From the NCBI GenBank assembly GCA_018399855.1, contig JAGYNX010000006.1:1-21015 (forward strand): a stretch of DNA of 21,015 nt, read 5' to 3'. Position numbers and translations under genes: made by a program. Positions 1 to 5,885 of this stretch are shown here, one piece after another (position 1 is the stretch's first letter; every line of letters starts with the position of its first letter). The notes beneath the pieces are model-generated. The model did not search any database and was not told the DNA's origin. It saw only the letters and a list, made by a program, of their open reading frames with translations. The DNA comes from Spirochaetota bacterium (GTDB lineage: Bacteria; Spirochaetota; UBA4802; UB4802).

Positions 1-197
1 TGCCCAAGATAAAGACTAACAGTGGTGCCAAAAAGCGGTTTAAAGTAACCGGTGGTGGTAAGGTGAAGCGTTATAACAGCTCCAAAAGTCACCTGCTGGC
101 GTGTAAAAACACGAAACGTAAAAGACAGTTGAGAAAGTCTTCGCTGGTATCAGAATCGGAAGAAAGACGGGTTTCCAGGATGATGCCGTACGCGTAA
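1..197 (+). CDS. rpmI: 50S ribosomal protein L35 (5' end short by one base)
   Basis: The protein is a component of the large ribosomal subunit. The frame begins with TG at base 1, so only the A of the ATG lies outside the window; the inferred product is 65 residues, the usual L35 length. It opens MPKIKTNSGAKKRFKVTG, the conserved L35 start, has the basic stretch KNTKRKRQLRK in the middle, and ends MMPYA. The TAA stop is at 195-197. It sits 32 bases before rplT, the standard rpmI-rplT order, and infC would be expected just upstream. Recognition is firm despite the missing base. Confidence 0.95.
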   Translation, partial: PKIKTNSGAKKRFKVTGGGKVKRYNSSKSHLLACKNTKRKRQLRKSSLVSESEERRVSRMMPYA

Positions 198-229
198 TAA
201 TATTAAGGTAGTACACGAAGGGGAATACT

Positions 230-586
230 ATGCCACGAGCAACAACAGGAAGAATACATCATAAACGACGGGCGAAAGTTCTGAAGTTCGTAAAAGGTTT
301 TAAGGGCGCAAGAAGCATCCTTTTCAGAACAGCCAAGGACGCACGAAGGCGGGCGCTGCAGAACTCATACAAGGACAGGCGTCGCAAAAAGCGTGATATG
401 AGAAGTCTCTGGATTGTCAGGATAAATGCTGCTGCCAGGATTCACGGTATTTCGTACAGCAGGCTGATCAATGGCATGAAGAATGCTGATATCCAGATAA
501 ACAGGAAAATGCTGGCAGAACTGGCCGTAACTGATCTGAACGCTATCAGCGCACTGGTAGAGAAGATACAGGAGAAGGCGGCATAA
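230..586 (+). CDS. rplT: 50S ribosomal protein L20
   Basis: L20 binds 23S rRNA early in assembly of the large ribosomal subunit. The 118-residue product has the full family length and pattern: a very basic N-terminal tail (HHKRRAKVLKFVKGFKGAR), then KDRRRKKRDMRSLWIVRINAA and a compact C-terminal helical domain (ISYSRLINGMKNADI, INRKMLAELAV). The ATG follows AAGGGG (218-223) at 6 bases. It is co-directional with rpmI and probably co-transcribed. In many bacteria pheS and pheT or a phenylalanyl-tRNA synthetase leader follow this gene; here an unrelated envelope protein starts 18 bases later. Confidence 0.97.
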   Translation: MPRATTGRIHHKRRAKVLKFVKGFKGARSILFRTAKDARRRALQNSYKDRRRKKRDMRSLWIVRINAAARIHGISYSRLINGMKNADIQINRKMLAELAVTDLNAISALVEKIQEKAA

Positions 587-604
587 TCTGCCTCTATCCG
601 GTGT

Positions 605-1525
605 ATGCATAAACCTGCAACAAGGTGCCGGAATATCATATTAAATATATCACGGATCACGAAGAGCGTTGCGAGAGCAGCGCTCATGTTGTTTCTTCTC
701 AATCCGCTTACACTGCATGCCTCATATCCGCTGACAGAAACAATCTATACTATTCCCGAAGGTAAAATTTCGGCTGGTATGTCTGTTGAGGCTTTTCAGG
801 CTGACAGGTATTACAGGGAACAAGATTTTGTAATCGGTCTGGGTGTACTTTCCAATTTTACCGTCTGGTATAGTTTTATGTATTATTCAGATGACCTGTA
901 CGCCCTCGCCCCGGGCAGGCTGGGTGATTCTTTTCTGTCCATGTGGTATTATGCCGGAAGTTATTGCAATAACACCGTTCACGCCGGTATTTTCGCCCGC
1001 TTTAGAATTCCTACAGGCAAAGATGTATACACTTTCCGAGATTGTTATCCTGCCGAACTGGGAAAAAACGAACTGATGGCGGGGCCGGTTGTACAGGTGA
1101 AATTATGGCTGTTGACATTGCATGCTAACCTGTTTTACGTCGGCCGGGAAAAACCGGATGAGTCTATGAGCCTGCTGGGGGTGAATCCAACCGCTAATGA
1201 CAGCTTTTTATCCAAAAGGAATATTGGTAATGATTATATCACGTGTTCCCTCACGGCAGCCACCGATGTGCTGTATCCATTCATTCCCCATTTGGGTCTG
1301 CGCGGGGCAAAACTGATGTCAGCATCCCCACTGAAGGCCGGCGATAACGAAGAGGTTCTTGTAGAAGGACTGGCACCCGTTAACGCTGCGGCATGCGAGG
1401 CAGGTTTCCGTTATTTTTTCACGTATGACATCTATCTCGGTATATACGGCACCTGGAACCTCACCCCCGAAACCACCACCGCAATACAACACTCCGCCGG
1501 CCTCAAGCTGACATTCGAATTCTAA
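605..1525 (+). CDS. Secreted outer-membrane beta-barrel-like protein, family not recognised
   Basis: I do not recognise this 306-residue protein as a named family. Residues about 1-40 form a long signal sequence: basic start, hydrophobic core ALMLFLLNPLTLHA, and probable cleavage after LHA. The mature part is rich in aromatic residues and glycine in short alternating stretches (FVIGLGVLSNFTVWYSFMYY; GIFARFRIPTGKDVYTF; YDIYLGIYGTWNL) and ends LKLTFEF, a terminal Phe typical of outer-membrane barrels. These features suggest roughly ten or more strands and no enzyme motif. ATG 605 lacks a clear Shine-Dalgarno; an internal ATG at 686 would leave only a short signal peptide, so 605 is preferred weakly. 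It begins 18 bases after rplT, so read-through from the ribosomal operon is possible. Confidence 0.72.
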   Translation: MHKPATRCRNIILNISRITKSVARAALMLFLLNPLTLHASYPLTETIYTIPEGKISAGMSVEAFQADRYYREQDFVIGLGVLSNFTVWYSFMYYSDDLYALAPGRLGDSFLSMWYYAGSYCNNTVHAGIFARFRIPTGKDVYTFRDCYPAELGKNELMAGPVVQVKLWLLTLHANLFYVGREKPDESMSLLGVNPTANDSFLSKRNIGNDYITCSLTAATDVLYPFIPHLGLRGAKLMSASPLKAGDNEEVLVEGLAPVNAAACEAGFRYFFTYDIYLGIYGTWNLTPETTTAIQHSAGLKLTFEF

Positions 1526-1537
1526 AGAATTTGTTTT

Positions 1538-1687
1538 ACCACAGAGGTATAGAGATACAGAGAAAGGATTTTTTAATTTTGTCTTTGTGTTAGACAAAAC
1601 GACGTGGCGATTGAAAAATTTTTTAGTTATCATGATATGCAGCGGGTAAAAAAACATATCCCCTCTGTATCTCTGTGCCTCTGTGGT
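1538..1687. repeat. Inverted-repeat element with 25-base arms and an inner hairpin
   Basis: The arms 1538-1562 and 1663-1687 are reverse complements at 23 of 25 positions and carry a repeated ACAGAG/CTCTGT flavour. A further 7-base pair, AAAGAAT at 1524-1530 and ATTCTTT at 1691-1697, lies just outside with unequal spacing. Inside, TTTTGTCT (1577-1584) and AGACAAAA (1592-1599) form a perfect 8-base stem with a 7-base loop. The 150-base unit has no ORF of its own and no transposase nearby. It resembles dispersed REP/MITE-like palindromes. It abuts the stop of the beta-barrel gene, so the transcript could fold into a 3' structure. Copies elsewhere in the genome cannot be judged from here. Confidence 0.7.
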
Positions 1688-1720
1688 GACATTCTTTTTC
1701 GGTTTATATAAAAATAAATC

Positions 1721-1749
1721 TTGATTTTACATCACACTGATTTTACTAT
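1721..1749 (+). promoter_or_regulatory. Candidate sigma-70-type promoter
   Basis: TTGATT at 1721-1726 and TACTAT at 1744-1749 are separated by 17 bases, each matching the consensus hexamer at four positions. It lies in the AT-rich spacer between the inverted-repeat element and the cell-division gene pair, where a promoter is needed if the element stops upstream transcription. AT-rich DNA gives such matches by chance, so this is tentative. Confidence 0.3.
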
Positions 1750-1789
1750 TACTTTAAGGAATGACTTATTGATGCTCTGACTTGATAAT

Positions 1790-1942
1790 ATGATGTTGAT
1801 TTTCTTGTTAATGTGCACTGCTATTGTGCCGAATATTGTAACATGGTTAAGAATATGTCCCATGGTTGCAAAGACTGCAGCAACATTGAAAGGGAAATTG
1901 GCAGTGGCAAGAGCAGAGTCACAATTTGCGGAGGTACTATAA
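1790..1942 (+). CDS. Possible 50-residue small membrane peptide
   Basis: An open frame runs from ATG 1790 to TAA 1940-1942. The product begins with a hydrophobic stretch (MMLIFLLMCTAIVPNIVTWL) followed by a basic helix-prone part (KTAATLKGKLAVARAESQ). Its stop lies one base before the ATG of the next gene, and the GGAGG that serves that gene falls inside its last codons, the arrangement seen in translational coupling. Against it, there is no convincing Shine-Dalgarno before 1790, and a 50-codon frame can arise by chance. It could equally be non-coding leader. No function is proposed. Confidence 0.25.
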   Translation: MMLIFLLMCTAIVPNIVTWLRICPMVAKTAATLKGKLAVARAESQFAEVL

Positions 1943-1943
1943 T

Positions 1944-2654
1944 ATGATAACAATGCAACAACTGGAAGAGCTTGAGGGCAGGATAATAAAGGCGTTACAG
2001 CTTATCGGTGACCTTCGAAGTGAAAACGCGAAACTTGAAACAGATAACGAATCTCTGAAAGTTGAGACTGAAGAAGCGCGACTAAGTCTTGAAGAGAAAG
2101 AGCAGGAAGTGGCACGGATACAGAAGGAACTCGAGCAAGTCTCCGCGGAACTGGCGTCACTGAAATCAAAAGAAGATGAACTTGAGAAGAAAATGCTTCA
2201 ATTGCTTGGTAAGCTTGATGTTCTCCAGTCTGATGATTCTGCGGATTACAGGGCCACGGCAGCAAGCATGGGTACAGAGCGGGCGTTCGCTCCCGCATCT
2301 CCTCCACCTGCTGAACCGGAAACAGAAATACCATCTGAAACCCTTCCGGAAGAACCGGTTATGGAATCAGTGCCGTCAGAAAAGCCTTCAGGAGCTGTTG
2401 AAGAAGATGATGACGAAATTATTATTATTGATGATGATACCGGTTCATCTGCAGATGAAGGTGTAATGGTGGACACCACACCTGAAGAGGAAGACGAAAT
2501 AATATTACTGGATGATGATGAAGATGAAATCGTTATTGATGACATGGATGAAGATACCGTGATTGTTGATGAAGGTGAAAAGGGAAGTGATTCTTCAGCA
2601 GCAGTTACCAGTGATGATGAAGATTTTCTAATTATCGAAGACGATGAAACGTAA
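1944..2654 (+). CDS. Coiled-coil protein with acidic, motif-repeating tail, upstream of zapA
   Basis: The 236-residue product has two parts. Residues about 1-90 form a continuous heptad coiled coil rich in Glu, Lys and Leu, from QQLEELEGRIIKALQLIGDL to LEKKMLQLLGKLDVL. A Pro/Ala/Glu linker follows, then residues about 150-236 are extremely acidic, with hydrophobic triplets or quartets set between acidic runs (DEIIIIDDD, DEIILLDDD, DEIVIDD, EDTVIVDE, DFLIIEDD). It is cytoplasmic by appearance, with no signal or membrane helix. ATG 1944 is chosen because GGAGG (1930-1934) lies 9 bases upstream; an in-frame TTG at 1926 overlaps that site. Its position before zapA suggests a ZapB-like division or scaffold role, which is inference from context, since the sequence itself does not place it in a known family. 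Confidence 0.8.
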   Translation: MITMQQLEELEGRIIKALQLIGDLRSENAKLETDNESLKVETEEARLSLEEKEQEVARIQKELEQVSAELASLKSKEDELEKKMLQLLGKLDVLQSDDSADYRATAASMGTERAFAPASPPPAEPETEIPSETLPEEPVMESVPSEKPSGAVEEDDDEIIIIDDDTGSSADEGVMVDTTPEEEDEIILLDDDEDEIVIDDMDEDTVIVDEGEKGSDSSAAVTSDDEDFLIIEDDET

Positions 2655-2706
2655 TACGTGTGTAGTATAATAAACTTTTTAAATGGATAGGCTGATGGAA
2701 TGCACC

Positions 2707-3030
2707 ATGGAAGAAAATAAGGTAAAAGTGAACATCTATGGTCACACCTATACCATTCAGGGTGACGCGTCTCCTGAGTACATTCTCCAAATTGCTGAGT
2801 ATGTGAATAGCAAGATGGAGGATGTGAACAGGAATATTTCCAATGGGAACCTGGTACAGGTGGCAATTTTAACAGCCCTTAATATTGCGGATGAATATTT
2901 TCAGTTGAAAGATATGGAAGTTGGTATTACAGGTGAACTGGAGCAAAAAACCAGGGCGCTCATATCTATGCTGGACGAGGGGCTCATTGGTGATATATTT
3001 TCTAATATTCATTCGATTTCTGATCGATAA
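2707..3030 (+). CDS. zapA: Cell division protein ZapA
   Basis: ZapA binds FtsZ and cross-links or stabilises the Z-ring in the cytoplasm. The N-terminal part, KVKVNIYGHTYTIQGDASPE, is the typical ZapA globular beginning (V-x-I-x-G-x-x-Y), followed by YILQIAEYVNSKMEDV, the helix LVQVAILTALNIADEYFQL and a C-terminal coiled coil, all in the family order. Starting at ATG 2707 gives 107 residues, close to family length, with the conserved strand near the N-terminus; in-frame ATGs at 2683 and 2695 would add eight or four residues with no conserved content. None has a strong Shine-Dalgarno. The acidic coiled-coil gene ends 52 bases upstream, and the two are likely co-transcribed. Confidence 0.85.
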   Translation: MEENKVKVNIYGHTYTIQGDASPEYILQIAEYVNSKMEDVNRNISNGNLVQVAILTALNIADEYFQLKDMEVGITGELEQKTRALISMLDEGLIGDIFSNIHSISDR

Positions 3031-3095
3031 GCTGGTACAACAGTCCTCTTTTTTTTCACTTTTCTCCAAAAACTATAGTAATAAACCTAAAGAGC

Positions 3096-3665
3096 ATGTC
3101 TGCTGAGTACAGTACTTTGACCGACGAACAACTGGTAGTTGAATTTAAGTCCGGTATTGAAGAGGCCTTCGATGTTCTTTATACGCGGTATGCTGACAGG
3201 TTGTGGAAAATGATCTACGGGTATACGCACGATCAGGATGACGCTGTTGATGTGCTGCATGACGTGTTTATCCGGGTGTATATGCACATCGATTCGTTTA
3301 AGGTGGACAGGGCATTCTCAGCATGGATATACCGCATTGCTATCAACTGTGCCAAGAATTTTCTGAAAACACGTCATAAGAATATTCTTCTCACAGAGAA
3401 AGAAAAGAAACGTGTTGAATTATTCCAGGACGAGGAGTCTCCGGAAGAACGTATCCTGAGGAATGATGATATGTTGTCTTTTTCAGAAGCGGTTGATTCG
3501 TTGAAGGAAAAATTCAGGACAGTGTTTCTTCTACGCTTTAGAGAAAGAACACCATACGCAGACATCGCCAGAATACTGGATATTTCTGAAAGAACCGCCA
3601 AGTGGCGGATGCAGAAGTCCATTGAGCTGATTATCGATTACCTGAAAGACAGGGATGTAATATAA
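3096..3665 (+). CDS. ECF-type RNA polymerase sigma factor
   Basis: This 189-residue protein is an extracytoplasmic-function sigma factor, which directs RNA polymerase to a small set of promoters. Region 2 covers residues about 25-95, with the core-binding and -10 recognition pattern DQDDAVDVLHDVFIRVYMHI followed by FSAWIYRIAINCAKNFLK. Region 4 covers about 130-185, with LKEKFRTVFLLRFRE and the helix-turn-helix YADIARILDISERTAKWRMQ. A charged linker joins the two, and regions 1 and 3 are absent, as expected for this class. The next gene, 31 bases downstream, encodes a membrane FecR-domain protein with a cytoplasmic head, the usual place for an anti-sigma regulator. The target promoter cannot be read from the window with confidence. 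Confidence 0.9.
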   Translation: MSAEYSTLTDEQLVVEFKSGIEEAFDVLYTRYADRLWKMIYGYTHDQDDAVDVLHDVFIRVYMHIDSFKVDRAFSAWIYRIAINCAKNFLKTRHKNILLTEKEKKRVELFQDEESPEERILRNDDMLSFSEAVDSLKEKFRTVFLLRFRERTPYADIARILDISERTAKWRMQKSIELIIDYLKDRDVI

Positions 3666-3696
3666 AACCTGATGGGACATATTACACAATAGTAAA

Positions 3697-5817
3697 ATGA
3701 AAATGAACGTATATGAAGAAATAAAACATATAATCCAGCAGCCTGAAACCAGGCAGCGACATGGAAATATCGATTCAGATAAATTGATTTTTCTTGTTGA
3801 TACATGGAATAAAAATGTTCCAGAAATTGATACCGTTGCCATGCGTGAAGAAATTAAACAAAAGGCCCGCAGCCAGGCCCCCTCATCATCCGGCAAGCCA
3901 GGTTACCTGAAGGGGATTGCCGCAGCGGCAGTTGTGATGATACTGGCAGGTGCCATATTCCTTTTAACGGGTTCACGTAATGATATTCCCGGGACATCTC
4001 CCGGAAGAGCGATGTGCACTTTTGTGGCCGGAGAGGCAACACTTCAACGTGACGGCACAAGACGACAGTTGACACCGGGGGTAGTGGCTCATACAGGTGA
4101 CATCGTGATTACCGGCTCTAATTCCATGGTTGACCTTGAAATATCAGGCCGTTTACGAATGAGAATCAGGGAAGGGTCAAGAATTCGTTTAAACGGATTG
4201 CATGTAAACGAGAAGGGGAACCTGGATGTGAATGGCAACATGGAGCGTGGAAGGGTATTGCTTTCAATTAAGAAACTGGCAAGGGGAGACAGCGCGTATA
4301 TACAGACTCCAACGTCGGTTGCCGGGGTTCGGGGTACTACCTTCTCTGTAGCTGTTGATTCAAAAAAGAATGTAACCGTGAAGGTTCTGGAGGGAAGGGT
4401 CCGGCTTGCGCCAAAAACCGGTGAAAACAACAGCCCCTTCCAGGCTGAAGCTATAAACATTGCTGATGGACAGATATGCAGGGTTGATCCAGAAGAAGTT
4501 GAGCAGATTGGACGATTGGTTTCAGAAGGCAAACCCGTTGATAATCATAAAAGTGTATTCACATTGATTCCTGAAAAAGCTGCTGCCCATGATGAATTTG
4601 AAGAGCTTTCCGTTTTCAACGACGAAAAAATTACTGTAACGCAACCCATTAGCAGGAGGGTGCTTACCATCACTGCCGATCCCGAATACAGCAGGATATA
4701 TATTAATAATACATTTCGGGGACAGGGCCGTGTATCCATGACCGTGGCCCCGGCAACATATAATGTGCGGATTACAGCCCCCGGTTACAGGGATACGTCT
4801 TTTGATCTACCCGTGGCATCTGAAAATATAACCAGGGATGTACCACTGAAACAACAGGTTGTCAGCCAGCATCCATTTCAGCAGTGGAGAATGAAAACCA
4901 CGGCAAACCATTTTTTGCCGATTCCCGGCAGCAGCGACACCATAGCTATCAGTGATGATGGTACTGTCAGCAGGATCTCGGGAGATCGTGTGCTATGGCA
5001 GAAAAAATTCGCAACCCGGGCCACATCAACCCCTGTCATTGTTGAAAACATGATGATTGTTGGTACATCTGATGAATACCTGCATGCAATTCAGCTTTCC
5101 AGTGGGTCCATAGGTTGGAGTGTGCAGCTGGAAGGTGTTATCTATCCGGGAGTAGTGCCGGTTGTCAATGGTGAACACGTGTTTGCAGCCACAACCAGGG
5201 GCAGGGTGTATGATATTTCCCTGAATGGTGTTAAAAACTGGCAGCTTGATATCGATGGCGGTATTTATTCAACACCGGTGAAGAGCGGACGTATGCTTTT
5301 TGTTGTATCACAGGAAGGAATTTTCTATGGTATAGATATTGCACTGAAAATCATAGTAGTAAAAAAAGAGGTGGGAAGGGTTTTCGGCGCGGCTCTTGCC
5401 ACGAAAAAATCAGAAATTGTTATTGCCGGTTATGATGGAACTGTCATGAAATACAATTACCTGAATGATGAGATTGTATGGACCTACAATACCGAAAACC
5501 ATATCCTGCTGGATATCATTTCAGATGGAAGTTCATACTATGTGTGCGATACAGATGGAGTAATGTACAAGCTTTCTGGTTCGGGAGAGTTGCTCTGGAA
5601 GAATGAGCTGGGCAACAGGGTTGAACATAAACCTGTTCTGGATGGTGATGACGTTGTTGTTGTTGCCGATACGGTTCTCTACAGGTTGTCAACCGGTAAC
5701 GGGAAGGTGCAGTGGTCATACGTATTGCCTTCTCCTGCCAGTTCAAACCTTGCCATAGGCAATCAGTATATGTATATTGGAACCATGCAAAAAGGGGTAC
5801 TCAGGGTTAGAAAGTAA
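3697..5817 (+). CDS. Membrane FecR-PEGA-beta-propeller protein, putative anti-sigma/envelope sensor
   Basis: The 706-residue product is modular. Residues 1-70 are a hydrophilic, probably cytoplasmic head; 71-92 form a membrane helix (GIAAAAVVMILAGAIFLL); about 105-262 are a FecR domain with the hallmark TPTSVAGVRGTTFSV at 204-218; about 321-385 are a PEGA domain (IYINNTFRGQG...APATYNVRITAPGY); about 395-706 are a PQQ-type beta-propeller with seven or eight blade signatures (e.g. GELLWKNELG, GKVQWSYVLP). Thus everything after residue 92 should lie in the periplasm. FecR proteins usually control the adjacent ECF sigma factor, so this may hold or activate the product of 3096-3665. The head does not clearly resemble the standard FecR anti-sigma domain, and no TonB receptor gene is nearby, so an iron role is not implied. 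Confidence 0.85.
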   Translation: MKMNVYEEIKHIIQQPETRQRHGNIDSDKLIFLVDTWNKNVPEIDTVAMREEIKQKARSQAPSSSGKPGYLKGIAAAAVVMILAGAIFLLTGSRNDIPGTSPGRAMCTFVAGEATLQRDGTRRQLTPGVVAHTGDIVITGSNSMVDLEISGRLRMRIREGSRIRLNGLHVNEKGNLDVNGNMERGRVLLSIKKLARGDSAYIQTPTSVAGVRGTTFSVAVDSKKNVTVKVLEGRVRLAPKTGENNSPFQAEAINIADGQICRVDPEEVEQIGRLVSEGKPVDNHKSVFTLIPEKAAAHDEFEELSVFNDEKITVTQPISRRVLTITADPEYSRIYINNTFRGQGRVSMTVAPATYNVRITAPGYRDTSFDLPVASENITRDVPLKQQVVSQHPFQQWRMKTTANHFLPIPGSSDTIAISDDGTVSRISGDRVLWQKKFATRATSTPVIVENMMIVGTSDEYLHAIQLSSGSIGWSVQLEGVIYPGVVPVVNGEHVFAATTRGRVYDISLNGVKNWQLDIDGGIYSTPVKSGRMLFVVSQEGIFYGIDIALKIIVVKKEVGRVFGAALATKKSEIVIAGYDGTVMKYNYLNDEIVWTYNTENHILLDIISDGSSYYVCDTDGVMYKLSGSGELLWKNELGNRVEHKPVLDGDDVVVVADTVLYRLSTGNGKVQWSYVLPSPASSNLAIGNQYMYIGTMQKGVLRVRK

Positions 5818-5885
5818 ATTTGTTTTTCCCTTTTTCTTCCTTACATTGGTATAGTCAGTGATACTTCTATGACTGGAGACATATT

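Noticed and set aside
1538..1687. Insertion sequence or CRISPR unit
   Set aside because: No transposase frame, and only one pair of inverted arms rather than spaced direct repeats.
1926..1943. TTG start adding six residues to the coiled-coil protein
   Set aside because: The TTG overlaps the GGAGG that properly spaces ATG 1944.
1938..1943. Perfect TATAAT as a -10 promoter element
   Set aside because: It lies between the Shine-Dalgarno and the ATG, with no -35 at a usable distance; transcription from it would remove the ribosome site.
2246..2866. 206-codon reverse-strand frame rich in Ser, Ile and Val
   Set aside because: It is the complement of the Asp/Glu-repeat tail of the coiled-coil gene; its composition is explained by GAT/GAA codons read backwards.
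3697..5817. Iron-dicitrate-type FecR regulator or a PQQ dehydrogenase
   Set aside because: No TonB receptor gene nearby, and the propeller lacks any sign of dehydrogenase catalytic regions; only the fold signatures are present.
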